A stretch of DNA of 64,000 nt from NORP294 sp047627915 (GCA_047627915.1 JBLHTZ010000002.1:61888-125887); one strand, 5' to 3'. Counted from the first letter of the stretch, positions 43,372-53,037 are shown. Notes: generated by a model not told the origin, from the letters alone. Program-made: numbers and translations.

Positions 43372-44988
43372 ATGAAAAGAATTACTACACTCCTTATTGT
43401 TACTTTTTTGTTGGCCTGTCAGCCAGAGCAACGCTACGGTGATAAAAATATTTTTCGTTACAATGTCTCAGATGGAATAACCTCATTAGATCCTGCTTTT
43501 TCACGAAGTATTGATAATATTTCTGCAGTTAATCAAATTTTTAACGGGTTACTTCAGACAGATGAAAATTTGAATCTGAAACCATGTTTAGCAAGAAAAT
43601 GGGAGGTTTTAGATAGTGGTAGAACCTATCGTTTTTACCTGCAGAAAGGAGTCTACTTTCATAAAAGTGCCGTATTTGGAAACGACTCCACAAGGGAATT
43701 AGTCGCCCAAGATTTTATCTATTCTTTTAACCGCTTGATTGATCCTCAAGTGATATCACCTGGAAAGTGGTTGTTGAACGAGGTAGGACGAGATTCAAAA
43801 GGGGAGTTGGATATTCAAGCAGTAGATGACTATACGTTAGACATTCATTTAAAACGGACTTTCCCACCTTTCTTGGGTATTTTAAGCATGCAATATTTTA
43901 GCGCAGTACCAATTGAGGCGGTAAGTTTTTTTGGATCAGACTTTCGAGCGAATCCTGTGGGAACTGGACCATTCAAATTCCAATATTGGAAAGAAAATGT
44001 CAAGTTGGTAATGCTAAAAAATGACGATTATTTTGAAAAAGACGATTCGGGTAATTCCTTGCCTTACTTGGATGCGGTTTCAATAACATTTACGAAAGAC
44101 CTAGAGGTAACATTTTTACAGTTCTTAAAAAAAGAGTTAGACTATTTAACAGGTCTAAAAGGTTCTTATAAAGATGAGTTGCTAACCTCTGACGGTAAAT
44201 TAAGAAATAAATACCAAGAGCAAGTCATTTTTACTACTTCACCTTATTTGAATACCGAGTACCTAGGGTTCTTGGTGGACGAAAGTAAACAACCTGTGTC
44301 AAAGGAAATACGGCGAGCCATCAACTTCGGTTTCGAACGTGAAAAAATGCTAAAGTATTTACGAAGTGGTATTGGAGTTCCTGCGTCCCAAGGGTTTATA
44401 CCTAAAGGACTCCCTGGATACAGTGAAAATACTGTTGGCTATACATTCCAGCCTGACTCTGTGCGTTCCTTGTTGGAAAAGGCCGGATATCCTAACGGAA
44501 ATGGATTGCCACCAATTAACTTGAGTACAACAGCACAATATTTAGACATCTGTGAATATTTGCAATCGCAGCTAGCCGAATATGGCATTAAAATTAATAT
44601 CGAAGTAAACCAAGCGGCGACAAACAATGAATTAATTGCAAATTCAAAGGCGCAGTTTTTTAGAAAGTCTTGGGTGGCGGATTATCCCGATGCAGAGAAT
44701 TATTTGTCGCTTTTTAAAAGTAAAAATTTCTCACCCAACGGGCCAAATTATACCCATTTCAGGAATGAACAATTTGATGCTTGGTACAATGAAGCGCTGA
44801 TAGAAACAAACGATAGCTTGCGTTTGAGATTATATCAACAAATGGATAGTTTGGTTATTTCGGAGGCTCCGGTAGTGCCGTTGTTTTACGATGAGGTTGT
44901 TCGGTTTTCGCAACCTACAATTTCTGGTCTTGGAGTGAACCCAATGAACCTTTTGGTGTTGAAGTATGCAAAGAAATCAACTGAATAA
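43372..44988 (+). CDS. Peptide/oligopeptide-type ABC substrate-binding lipoprotein
   Basis: About 538 aa from MKRITTLLIVTFLLACQPEQ, a lipoprotein signal with Cys 16; the frame reaches nine codons further upstream but this ATG gives a normal signal. It is the SBP_bac_5 (DppA/OppA) fold: PAFSRSIDNISAVNQIFNGL, ALVARKWEV-like CLARKWEVLDSG, YRFYLQKGVYFH, VGTGPFKFQYWK and WVADYPDAENYLSLF. It should capture peptides or similar ligands in the envelope. No permease or ATPase gene is adjacent. Its end overlaps the RND transporter gene by 23 nt. Confidence 0.92.
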   Translation: MKRITTLLIVTFLLACQPEQRYGDKNIFRYNVSDGITSLDPAFSRSIDNISAVNQIFNGLLQTDENLNLKPCLARKWEVLDSGRTYRFYLQKGVYFHKSAVFGNDSTRELVAQDFIYSFNRLIDPQVISPGKWLLNEVGRDSKGELDIQAVDDYTLDIHLKRTFPPFLGILSMQYFSAVPIEAVSFFGSDFRANPVGTGPFKFQYWKENVKLVMLKNDDYFEKDDSGNSLPYLDAVSITFTKDLEVTFLQFLKKELDYLTGLKGSYKDELLTSDGKLRNKYQEQVIFTTSPYLNTEYLGFLVDESKQPVSKEIRRAINFGFEREKMLKYLRSGIGVPASQGFIPKGLPGYSENTVGYTFQPDSVRSLLEKAGYPNGNGLPPINLSTTAQYLDICEYLQSQLAEYGIKINIEVNQAATNNELIANSKAQFFRKSWVADYPDAENYLSLFKSKNFSPNGPNYTHFRNEQFDAWYNEALIETNDSLRLRLYQQMDSLVISEAPVVPLFYDEVVRFSQPTISGLGVNPMNLLVLKYAKKSTE

Positions 44989-47266
44989 AGTTTTGGAAGA
45001 ACACATTAAGGAGGAGATTAAGTGGAGAAATTACAGCCGTTATATATTAGCAGGCTTAGCCTTAGTGCTGCTCTTTTTGGGCTACAGCTCTAGCAAGTTA
45101 GAATTTGATTACGATTTTGAGAAATTCTTTCCGCAAGAAGACAGTGATTTAGCTTTTTACGAAGACTATCGAGAAAAATTCGAAAATGACAACGACTTTA
45201 TTTTATTGGGTTTTTCTAATGAAAATGGAATTTTTGACCAACAGTTTTTGCAAAAAGTACAAAGCTTTACTATTAAAGTAAGGGAGCTTCCTCATTTGAG
45301 GGAGGTTATTTCGCCGCTTGAAATGAGTTATTTCGAATTAGCTCCGGGTGGAATGGGATTTAGGAAGCGCTCTATTTTTCATGTTGACAACCCTGAGGAA
45401 TACGCCGCCGATCGAGAGCGGTTAGAAAATAGCATTGAACCAGTTGCAGAAATGGTGAATTTGGACAATAACTCCTTAATTCTAGTAATTAAGAATAAGC
45501 AACGCATTAATAAAGATGATTCGGACGAGCTTGCTACTGTATTACAAGAGTTAATAGATGCAGAGGGTTTCAAAGAGACTCATGTAATGGGTAAAATCAT
45601 GGGACAGCAAGTATATGTGGCTGTTATGAAAGTTGAATTCCTAACGTTTGCTTCCATTTCCATTTTTGTGCTCATCATTTTTTTAATTATTGCTTATCGA
45701 GCTTTGTGGGGAGTTTTAATTCCCATGGCAACAGTATTACTTGCGGTAATTGGCAGTTTAGGTTTTATGCAGTTAAGTGGCACTCCGCTCAACATGATGA
45801 CTACTTTACTACCCGTTATTATGTTGGTGGTAGGCATGTCTGATGTGGTTCATTTAGTTTCCAAGTACTTGGAAGAAATCCGTTACGGAAGAACTAAAAC
45901 GGTCGCGATTAAGAACATGCTAAAAAAGGTTGGGGTTGCGACTTTGCTTACTTCATTAACAACAGCTTTAGGGTTTGTAACTCTAATTGGAGTGGGTATG
46001 GAACCTATCCAAGATTTTGGAATTTTCACTGCTGTAGGAGTGTTGTTAGCCTTTGTGCTTTCTATTTTATTCATTCCTTCTATCTTCTTGAATATTAAGA
46101 AACCAAAAATCACTAATTCTACAAAAGTTCAAAATGCTTGGGAACGAGGATTGAGTAAGTTTTTTATTCAATTATGCCGCAATCAAAAAACGGTGTTAGT
46201 GGCCTATTCAATTCTTACCATCATATGTATTGTAGGTGCCAGTCGAATTAAATTCGATTATTTTTTAATGCAAGATTTGGGTGAAGATCAACCGTTAATG
46301 CAAGATTTGAGATATTTTCAAAAACAGTTTGGAGGAATACGTCCATTTGAAATGGCAGTAATTCCAGCCGAAGGAAAAGGAGTGGACGATTACGATGTTA
46401 TTCGAGAAATGGAAAAACTGGAGAAGTATTTGGATACGGAGTATGGCGTTAACCAAATAATCAGTCCAACTGTGCCATTTAAATTTGCCAATAAAACACT
46501 TAGACAAGGTAGAAATGAATTTTATAAGATACCGGATAACGAAAAGCGTTTCAACTATCTGAAACGGCAAATGGAGAAGTTTGAAGGGCGAGAGGAATTT
46601 CAACAAATTGTTTCGTCTGATAAAAAAGTAGGTCGAATATTTGGTCGAATGGTTGATCCAGGGAGCAGAAAAATGTTGGATTTGAATGATAGTTTAGAGG
46701 TATTTTATAAGAAAAACATCGACGCTTCCGTGGTATCTTACAAATTGACAGGTACGCCGGCAATTATTGATGAAGCAGGGCGACAAGTGTCGGAAAACAT
46801 TGTAATTGGTTTGTTATTTGCTTTTTTATTGATCGGAATAAGCATGGCGGTCCTCTTTAAATCAATTAAAATGGGGTTTATTTCATTAGTACCCAATGTG
46901 TTTCCAATACTCTTGACGGCAGGTTATATTGGTTTTGCAGGAATTGATTTGAACATGTCAACCGCAATCGTTTTTACCATTGCTTTTGGCATTGCTGTAG
47001 ATGATACCATTCATTTTTTAAGCCGTTATCGGCAAGAAATGGCGCAAGGAAGAACTAATTTGTTTGCATTGCGAAGAACATTTATTTCCACAGGAAAGGC
47101 AATTATCATCACAACAATAATTTTATTAGGAGGTTTTGGTAGTCTTATTTTTTCAAACTTCCTAAGTACTTTTTACATTGGGTTGTTTGTTTGTATGACC
47201 TTAGTATTTGCGGTAATAACAGATCTTACTTTGTTGCCAATGATGCTGTTGAAGAAGAAGAAGTAA
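44966..47266 (+). CDS. RND/MMPL-family transporter
   Basis: 766 aa with twelve predicted membrane helices in two sets of six. Each half starts with one helix and a large periplasmic loop, followed by five helices. Recurring marks are VVGMSDVVHLVSKYLEEIRYG and its second-half counterpart FGIAVDDTIHFLSRYRQEMA, the proton-relay segments with paired aspartates. It resembles MMPL/HpnN-type lipid or hydrophobic-compound exporters and lacks a drug-efflux outer membrane partner nearby. It starts 23 nt inside the binding lipoprotein gene in another frame, so translation is probably coupled. Confidence 0.92.
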   Translation: MQRNQLNKVLEEHIKEEIKWRNYSRYILAGLALVLLFLGYSSSKLEFDYDFEKFFPQEDSDLAFYEDYREKFENDNDFILLGFSNENGIFDQQFLQKVQSFTIKVRELPHLREVISPLEMSYFELAPGGMGFRKRSIFHVDNPEEYAADRERLENSIEPVAEMVNLDNNSLILVIKNKQRINKDDSDELATVLQELIDAEGFKETHVMGKIMGQQVYVAVMKVEFLTFASISIFVLIIFLIIAYRALWGVLIPMATVLLAVIGSLGFMQLSGTPLNMMTTLLPVIMLVVGMSDVVHLVSKYLEEIRYGRTKTVAIKNMLKKVGVATLLTSLTTALGFVTLIGVGMEPIQDFGIFTAVGVLLAFVLSILFIPSIFLNIKKPKITNSTKVQNAWERGLSKFFIQLCRNQKTVLVAYSILTIICIVGASRIKFDYFLMQDLGEDQPLMQDLRYFQKQFGGIRPFEMAVIPAEGKGVDDYDVIREMEKLEKYLDTEYGVNQIISPTVPFKFANKTLRQGRNEFYKIPDNEKRFNYLKRQMEKFEGREEFQQIVSSDKKVGRIFGRMVDPGSRKMLDLNDSLEVFYKKNIDASVVSYKLTGTPAIIDEAGRQVSENIVIGLLFAFLLIGISMAVLFKSIKMGFISLVPNVFPILLTAGYIGFAGIDLNMSTAIVFTIAFGIAVDDTIHFLSRYRQEMAQGRTNLFALRRTFISTGKAIIITTIILLGGFGSLIFSNFLSTFYIGLFVCMTLVFAVITDLTLLPMMLLKKKK

Positions 47267-47275
47267 GGGGTATTA

Positions 47276-47434
47276 CTACTGCTTATTCAAAAAATACATT
47301 GCTCCCAACCATACAACAAAGCCAGCTATTGCAACATATTTAGCGACTTCTTTTCCCCAGATAAAATAGCTAGTAAAAATGCTACTGAAGGTAATAAGGG
47401 CAACTATTCCTTTCGTTTGGTCTTTCTTGTTCAT
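47276..47434 (-). CDS. Small 52-aa membrane protein
   Basis: A 52-codon frame from the ATG at 47434: MNKKDQTKGIVALITFSSIF, with two hydrophobic stretches (about 10-25 and 33-48) separated by WGKEVAKY, and a charged start and end. It reads like a genuine two-helix membrane protein and fills the gap between the convergent RND gene and the divergent GlmU-like gene. The family is not recognised and no promoter box is obvious. Confidence 0.6.
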   Translation of the reverse strand: MNKKDQTKGIVALITFSSIFTSYFIWGKEVAKYVAIAGFVVWLGAMYFLNKQ

Positions 47435-47495
47435 TTTGCTAAAATAGCTATGAGCTGCAGATTTTCAATTAAATTTGGTCAAATAAATTTAACCT

Positions 47496-48677
47496 ATGAA
47501 TATCGTCCTTTTCGATCAAAACCGACAGAATTTGCTGCCCTTTACGTATACAAGACCTATTGCCGAATTTAGGTGTGGTATTTTAACTTTGTCCGAAAAG
47601 TGGTCGAAAAGATTGAAAGGTTCAACGTTTTCTTATTTAACGGAAGATTATTTAGCTGAAAAGTATCCTGTTCACTACCACGAATTAAACTATTATGTGA
47701 ATGGCAGTGTTCTGGCAAATGACAAACTGGTTGAAGCAACGCAATCACTAAAAGAAGGAGAGCTATTGGTTGATGCTTCGACTAATCAACTATTGGTGTT
47801 TTGCACATCGGAAAACTTGTCCTTTCAGTTTAATACAACGGAAGGTAAAAAAGTATTGTTTAGGGATGCTTACTTAAGCATTAATAATATTTGGGACATT
47901 TTTGCTAAAAATGGAGAAGGCATTGAAGAGGATTATCAGTTGTTAACTGAAGGTAGAATTTCACAACCGTTAGATGCGACTTGCACACATATTGGCAGAC
48001 GGCTATTCATTGAAGAAGGAGCCAAAGTTCAGGCAGCTGTTCTAAATTCCACATCAGGTCCAATTTATATCGGAAAAAATGCTGAAGTGATGGAGGGATC
48101 GGTTGTTCGAGGGGCCTTAGCCATGTGTGAAGGTTCAGTTTTGAAATTGGCGACTAAAATCTACGGTCCAACCACCATTGGTCCGCATTCTAAAGTGGGA
48201 GGAGAGGTAAATAATTCCGTTCTTTTTGGATATTCTAATAAAGGTCACGATGGGTTTTTAGGTAACTCTGTATTAGGAGAATGGTGCAATTTAGGAGCCG
48301 ATACCAATGTGTCGAATTTGAAGAATAACTATGCTGAAATAAAGCTATGGAACTTTGAAAAAATGGGCTTCAAACCAACGGGACTTCAGTTTTGTGGAAT
48401 GATGATGGGTGACCATTCTAAAAGTGGTATCAACACCATGTTTAATACAGCAACTGTTGTTGGTGTTTCTGCGAACATCTATGGCGGTGGTTTTCCTCGA
48501 AACTTTATTCCTTCATTCGCCTGGGGCGGTTCTGAAAAATGGATGGTGTACCGATTTGAGAAAGCCATGGAAGTAGCTGAAAAAGTAATGGAACGCCGTT
48601 CTAAAAAATTAAACGAAGTAGAAAAGTCCATCTTAAAGCATGTTTTTGAAGAAACGGCGACTCAACGTAATTTTTAG
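47496..48677 (+). CDS. GlmU-like sugar nucleotidyltransferase/acyltransferase-type protein
   Basis: 393 aa. The N-terminal region (about 1-150) begins MNIVLFDQNRQNLLPFTYTR, related to nucleotidyltransferases but without a clear GlmU pyrophosphorylase signature. The C-terminal part (about 165-360) is a left-handed parallel beta-helix with hexapeptide repeats (IYIGKNAEVMEGSVVRGAL, GPTTIGPHSKVGGEV). These proteins are annotated as GlmU family in Bacteroidota; their reaction is not known from the sequence. It lies 107 nt upstream of lon on the same strand. Confidence 0.88.
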   Translation: MNIVLFDQNRQNLLPFTYTRPIAEFRCGILTLSEKWSKRLKGSTFSYLTEDYLAEKYPVHYHELNYYVNGSVLANDKLVEATQSLKEGELLVDASTNQLLVFCTSENLSFQFNTTEGKKVLFRDAYLSINNIWDIFAKNGEGIEEDYQLLTEGRISQPLDATCTHIGRRLFIEEGAKVQAAVLNSTSGPIYIGKNAEVMEGSVVRGALAMCEGSVLKLATKIYGPTTIGPHSKVGGEVNNSVLFGYSNKGHDGFLGNSVLGEWCNLGADTNVSNLKNNYAEIKLWNFEKMGFKPTGLQFCGMMMGDHSKSGINTMFNTATVVGVSANIYGGGFPRNFIPSFAWGGSEKWMVYRFEKAMEVAEKVMERRSKKLNEVEKSILKHVFEETATQRNF

Positions 48678-48784
48678 GCTGACAGATAAGCAGCAAAGTA
48701 TTTTGGCATAAGGCTTGAATAGTATAAGTTCAATTCGAAAACACCAAGTGATTTTCTATTAACTGACAAATTGACCCAAGATAT

Positions 48785-51223
48785 ATGAGTTCATTTAAAT
48801 TTGATAAACTAAGATTAGAGAGTGCCATTGACGAAGGAGCAGAGTTTATTCCATTAATGACAAGCGAAGATGAAGAGGAAATGGAAAAGGAGGAAACTCC
48901 TGAATCCCTGCCAATTCTTCCTTTACGAAATACAGTCCTTTTTCCAGGTGTTGTTATTCCAATTACTGTTGGTCGAGATAAATCGATAAGCTTAATTCAA
49001 GACGCCAACAAAGGCGATAAAATTATTGGGGTTATATCCCAAACCGATGATACGGTAGAAGATCCCAATAAAGACCAACTATTTAAGGTCGGCACTGTTG
49101 CAAGAATATTGAAAATATTCAAAATGCCTGACGGCAATACAACTGCCATTATTCAAGGTAAAAAGCGATTTAAGTTAAATGAAATTACAGAACACGAACC
49201 GTATCTTAGAGCTACTGTTCAAAAGTATGATGTAAGCAAAGTTCCTAAAGATGCTAAGTTTAATGCATTGGTCGACTCTATCAAAGATATGGCGTTGCGC
49301 ATTATTGAGCAGTCACCAAACATACCTTCAGAGGCGTCGTTTGCCATAAAAAACATTGAGAGCAATTCATTTTTAATCAACTTTATCGCTTCGAATATGA
49401 ATGCTGAAGTGCAGCAGAAGCAGGATGTTTTAAAAGAAACCAGTTGCAGAAAGAGAGCTCAAATCTTGTTGCGTTTGTTGAGCAAAGACTTAAAGTTATT
49501 GGAGCTGAAAAATGATATTCAATCGAAGGTCAAAACCGATATTGACAAGCAACAAAAAGAGTACTTCCTAAATCAGCAGATGAAGTTGATTCAAGAGGAG
49601 TTAGGAGGATCGCCGCAAGACCTAGAAATTAAGGAATTTGAAAAGCGAGCGAAAAAGAAAAAGTGGAGCAAGGTTGTAAAAGAAAGATTCGAAAAGGAAT
49701 TGGCAAAATTGCAACGCATGCATTCTGCATCGGCTGAATATTCGGTTCAGTTGAACTATGTAGAAACATTGTTGGATTTACCTTGGAATGAGGTTTCAAA
49801 AGATAAATTTGATTTAAAAGAAGCAAAACGAATTTTAGATAGAGATCATTTTGGGTTGAAGGATGTCAAAGAGCGAATCATTGAGCATTTGGCAGTTTTG
49901 AAGTTAAAAGGAAATATGAAATCTCCGATTCTATGTTTATATGGCCCTCCTGGGGTTGGTAAAACTTCTTTAGGAAAGTCTGTTGCTGAAGCAATTGGTA
50001 GAAAGTATGTTCGGATGAGTTTAGGTGGGTTGAGAGACGAAGCCGAGATTCGAGGACACAGGAAAACGTACATTGGCGCTATGCCGGGTAGAATTTTACA
50101 AAATTTGAAGAAGGTGCAAACTTCGAACCCCGTTTTTGTTTTAGACGAAATTGACAAGGTTGGAAATTCACATCAAGGCGATCCTTCTTCAGCTTTGTTG
50201 GAGGTATTAGATCCGGAGCAAAATGGAACTTTCAATGATAATTTTATTGAGTTAGATTATGACTTATCAAAAATTTTATTCATTGCAACAGCTAATTCTT
50301 TAGCTACCATTCAACCTGCATTGCGCGATCGAATGGAGATGATTGAAATTAATGGTTACACGATAGAAGAGAAAATTCAAATTGCGAAAAATCATTTAAT
50401 TCCAAAGTTGATCAAGGAAAATGGTTTGACCGCGAAGCAAATTTCAATTCCGGAAAAGTCAATTGAAATAATTTGTGATGAATACACTAGAGAGTCAGGT
50501 GTTAGAACTCTAGAGAAGCGATTGGGAAAAGTAGTTCGATTTGCAGCAAAGTCTATTGCATTGGAAGAGGACTACGATACTTCAATTTCTGTGGAGAAGC
50601 TATATGAAATTTTAGGGCCTGGGCATTCGAAAGACAAGTACCAAGGAAATGATGTTGCCGGAGTGGTAACTGGTTTAGCTTGGACTTCAGTTGGTGGAGA
50701 CATCTTGTTTATTGAAACAAGTTTGAGCAAAGGAAAGGGCAGGTTGACCTTGACTGGTAACTTAGGCGATGTGATGAAGGAGTCTGCGACAATTGCGTTG
50801 GAATACATAAAGGCGCACAACGAAGAGTTTGGAATTAAGATAGGAGCTTTTGAAAATTGGAACGTACACATTCACGTGCCTGAAGGTGCTACTCCAAAAG
50901 ATGGACCTTCAGCAGGTATTACCATGATGACTGCAATTACATCTGCCTTTACACAACGTAAGGTGAAGAAAAACCTAGCCATGACCGGAGAAATCACCTT
51001 GAGAGGAAGAGTATTGCCAGTGGGTGGAATTAAAGAAAAGATATTGGCTGCGAAGCGAGCCGGTATTAAAGAGATTATACTCTCTGAATCGAATGAGAAA
51101 GATATTTTAGAAATTGATAAGAGTTATTTGAAAGGCTTAAAATTCATTTACGTCAAAGAAATGAAAGAAGTCATCAATCAAGCGCTGCTCAAAACCAAAG
51201 TTGATAATGCACGTACAATTTAA
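48785..51223 (+). CDS. lon: ATP-dependent protease Lon
   Basis: 812 aa, the usual length for this phylum. An N-terminal LON substrate-recognition domain begins LPILPLRNTVLFPGVVIPIT (about 43). A coiled-coil region and the AAA+ module follow, with Walker A GPPGVGKTS (about 386) and Walker B VFVLDEIDK. The protease domain has the Ser-Lys dyad in DGPSAGITM (Ser about 709) and GGIKEKILAAKRAG (Lys about 751). It degrades misfolded and regulatory proteins in the cytoplasm. It ends before a good terminator. Confidence 0.97.
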   Translation: MSSFKFDKLRLESAIDEGAEFIPLMTSEDEEEMEKEETPESLPILPLRNTVLFPGVVIPITVGRDKSISLIQDANKGDKIIGVISQTDDTVEDPNKDQLFKVGTVARILKIFKMPDGNTTAIIQGKKRFKLNEITEHEPYLRATVQKYDVSKVPKDAKFNALVDSIKDMALRIIEQSPNIPSEASFAIKNIESNSFLINFIASNMNAEVQQKQDVLKETSCRKRAQILLRLLSKDLKLLELKNDIQSKVKTDIDKQQKEYFLNQQMKLIQEELGGSPQDLEIKEFEKRAKKKKWSKVVKERFEKELAKLQRMHSASAEYSVQLNYVETLLDLPWNEVSKDKFDLKEAKRILDRDHFGLKDVKERIIEHLAVLKLKGNMKSPILCLYGPPGVGKTSLGKSVAEAIGRKYVRMSLGGLRDEAEIRGHRKTYIGAMPGRILQNLKKVQTSNPVFVLDEIDKVGNSHQGDPSSALLEVLDPEQNGTFNDNFIELDYDLSKILFIATANSLATIQPALRDRMEMIEINGYTIEEKIQIAKNHLIPKLIKENGLTAKQISIPEKSIEIICDEYTRESGVRTLEKRLGKVVRFAAKSIALEEDYDTSISVEKLYEILGPGHSKDKYQGNDVAGVVTGLAWTSVGGDILFIETSLSKGKGRLTLTGNLGDVMKESATIALEYIKAHNEEFGIKIGAFENWNVHIHVPEGATPKDGPSAGITMMTAITSAFTQRKVKKNLAMTGEITLRGRVLPVGGIKEKILAAKRAGIKEIILSESNEKDILEIDKSYLKGLKFIYVKEMKEVINQALLKTKVDNARTI

Positions 51224-51247
51224 TGGAATTGTAAAATAATTTATAAT

Positions 51248-51275
51248 AAAAGCTGCGCTGAGAAGCGCGGCTTTT
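51248..51275 (+). terminator. Intrinsic terminator of lon
   Basis: AAAGCTGCGCT/AGCGCGGCTTT with a GAGA loop (one T-G pair), followed by TTTATAG, 25 nt after the lon stop. Confidence 0.85.
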
Positions 51276-51311
51276 ATAGTTATAAATATTACGATCAGAT
51301 TACACCCTATT

Positions 51312-51325
51312 TGACAATATTGTCA
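51312..51325. promoter_or_regulatory. Perfect 14-bp palindrome
   Basis: TGACAATATTGTCA is perfectly symmetric. It lies between the lon terminator and the next hairpin. It could be an operator, but nothing links it to a specific gene. Confidence 0.3.
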
Positions 51326-51341
51326 GGTTAATTAATGGAAA

Positions 51342-51365
51342 AAAACCAGGCGTAAGTCTGGTTTT
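51342..51365 (-). terminator. Minus-strand hairpin terminator
   Basis: AAAACCAG/CTGGTTTT with an eight-base loop. Read on the minus strand it ends in a T-run and lies just past the fragment at 51389. Confidence 0.6.
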
Positions 51366-51388
51366 AATGGTATAAAATCTTCTTTATT

Positions 51389-51526
51389 TTACAACTGAGA
51401 ATACTCGTAAATGTGCTTCTCCAAGTCAGACCAGTTTAGCGAGCACTTATACTTGTTTACAAATTCAGGTTTGTCACTAAATAATTTCTCAATTCCTTCA
51501 CTGTAATCGAATTTGATAGCCCGGAC
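51389..51526 (-). pseudogene. C-terminal fragment of an unrecognised gene
   Basis: The frame upstream of TAA at 51389 encodes AIKFDYSEGIEKLFSDKPEF and KCSLNWSDLEKHIYEYSQL, protein-like and followed by a terminator. It has no start codon: an ATG at 51532 is followed directly by TGA. It could be the tail of a decayed gene. The remainder of 51224-51616 holds only the palindrome and hairpins listed. Confidence 0.35.
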
Positions 51527-51616
51527 TCACATTCTTTAATAGAATCACGGAAAATAAAACTTTAAAAGTATCTTTCAATTTCTAAATATGAAATGAAACT
51601 AGATGAGGAAAGCAGT

Positions 51617-52450
51617 ATGAATAAATTAGTAAATTTAGTAGTGCTTTTTATATTCGTTTCTTGTTCGAATCAGACCAAACAGGCAGAAAACGAAACTCAG
51701 GTGAAAAGGTACCTGCATATTTCCCATACCAGAACCAAGATCAACCCTAAGCTAGACAGTTTTGTGGAACAGCTCAATTTTGAGAAATACGACATGTTGT
51801 GGTTAGGTGGAGATTTAGCACAGCTCACATCAGAAGAGGAGTCTACCATGCAACATGTAGATTCAATTTTTAACTTGAGCAGCAGAAATACGCTGTGGTC
51901 ATTGGGTAACCACGATTACACAGATTTAGTAAGAGTTCAAAAATTTACCAAAAGATCTCCCTATTATACCTGCCATCAAAATGGAATGACCATAGTAGTG
52001 TTAGATACTCAAGACAGTTTGAGTAATACGATTGGAAAGCAGAAAGACTTTTTATTTGGAGTATTAGATACGCTAAAAGAATCATCTCATTTGGTGTTGT
52101 TGCACCACAAATTAATTTGGATGCACAACCATGTTGAATTGGAAAAACGAGTTCCTTCCGTTTCAAATGCCGGTTTGGGAGATTGTTTTTACTGCATTAA
52201 TCCTAATAATTTCAATTCAGAAGTATACCCTAAATTGGTAGAGTTAAAACAAAGTGGGGTAGAAGTCATTTGTATTGGGGGGGACATCGGTTTTAAAATA
52301 AAAGAATTTGAATATTTAACTGCAGAAGGGATTCAATTTTTAGCATCGGGTATTCATGCTGGAGAAAGGGGCAACAAAACCTTGCTATTTATTCACGATG
52401 TACAACATCAAAATTTATCTTGGAAATTTGTGAAGTTGGAGGATGTATAG
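51617..52450 (+). CDS. Metallophosphoesterase lipoprotein with altered first metal motif
   Basis: About 277 aa from MNKLVNLVVLFIFVSCSNQT (lipobox, Cys 16); the frame extends eight codons upstream without reason to prefer it. It shows the calcineurin-like fold motifs WLGGDLAQL, WSLGNHDYTD, LVLLHHKLIWMH and VICIGGDIG. The usual first motif DxH is replaced: the first strand reads YLHISHTRTK, with no aspartate. The C-terminal GHxH is replaced by ASGIHAG. Either the metal site is rearranged or activity is altered. It converges on the NUDIX gene. Confidence 0.85.
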   Translation: MNKLVNLVVLFIFVSCSNQTKQAENETQVKRYLHISHTRTKINPKLDSFVEQLNFEKYDMLWLGGDLAQLTSEEESTMQHVDSIFNLSSRNTLWSLGNHDYTDLVRVQKFTKRSPYYTCHQNGMTIVVLDTQDSLSNTIGKQKDFLFGVLDTLKESSHLVLLHHKLIWMHNHVELEKRVPSVSNAGLGDCFYCINPNNFNSEVYPKLVELKQSGVEVICIGGDIGFKIKEFEYLTAEGIQFLASGIHAGERGNKTLLFIHDVQHQNLSWKFVKLEDV

Positions 52451-52460
52451 ATTTTTATAA

Positions 52461-53027
52461 TTACGCTGGTGGAGCAGTACTCTTTCGAATCATTCGGACA
52501 ATTGATTCATTGTTTAGTTTTTCAATTTCAGACAAACTCATCCAAATTATATTGTTCGACTCCTCGTTGTCGAATTGTATAACTTCACTTTCATCTGCTT
52601 CAAAGTACATTCGAATGTCATAATGAATGTGTGCTGGAACACCTTTTTTCGATTCAGGAATATCATGAACATCTATGTCAAAAATTTCTTCTTGTAGTAG
52701 TTTGAACTGCGTCAATCCGGACTCTTCTTTTAATTCACGGATGCATGAGTCTACTATTGAGTCATCTTCGGCTGCCAAATGGCCGCCAATTTGTAACCAA
52801 CGATCTAATTTTTTGTGGTGAGTCATTAGTGCTTTCGTCCGGTCTTTGTTCAGCACCCAACAGGAAGCTGTGATTTGACCTAACGCATTGTTTTTGGTCC
52901 AAAAGTCCTCGTTTTGAGCTAGAAATTCTAGAATTTGGTGTTTATGGCTGTCGTTTTTAGGGTACGCTTCAACTTGTTTAATTAATTCTTGCTTCCTATC
53001 ATTAGGCTGAAATTGTGAATCGGCAAG
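52461..53027 (-). CDS. NUDIX hydrolase; frame lacks an ordinary start codon
   Basis: Coordinates give the whole open frame. The NUDIX box is GGHLAAEDDSIVDSCIRELK followed by EESGL, the slightly long spacing of this subfamily. Before it the frame encodes QELIKQVEAYPKNDSH, FWTKNNALGQITASCWVLNK and THHKKLDRWLQIGG, which match the family's N-terminal half. Thus the true protein is about 180 aa. However, there is no in-frame ATG, GTG or TTG at the expected N-terminus: the first is a GTG at 52856, inside the fold. AGG stands at 52997 where a start might be expected. The gene may be inactivated or use an unusual start. Confidence 0.75.
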   Translation of the reverse strand, partial: LADSQFQPNDRKQELIKQVEAYPKNDSHKHQILEFLAQNEDFWTKNNALGQITASCWVLNKDRTKALMTHHKKLDRWLQIGGHLAAEDDSIVDSCIRELKEESGLTQFKLLQEEIFDIDVHDIPESKKGVPAHIHYDIRMYFEADESEVIQFDNEESNNIIWMSLSEIEKLNNESIVRMIRKSTAPPA

Positions 53028-53037
53028 TTAGAAAAAA

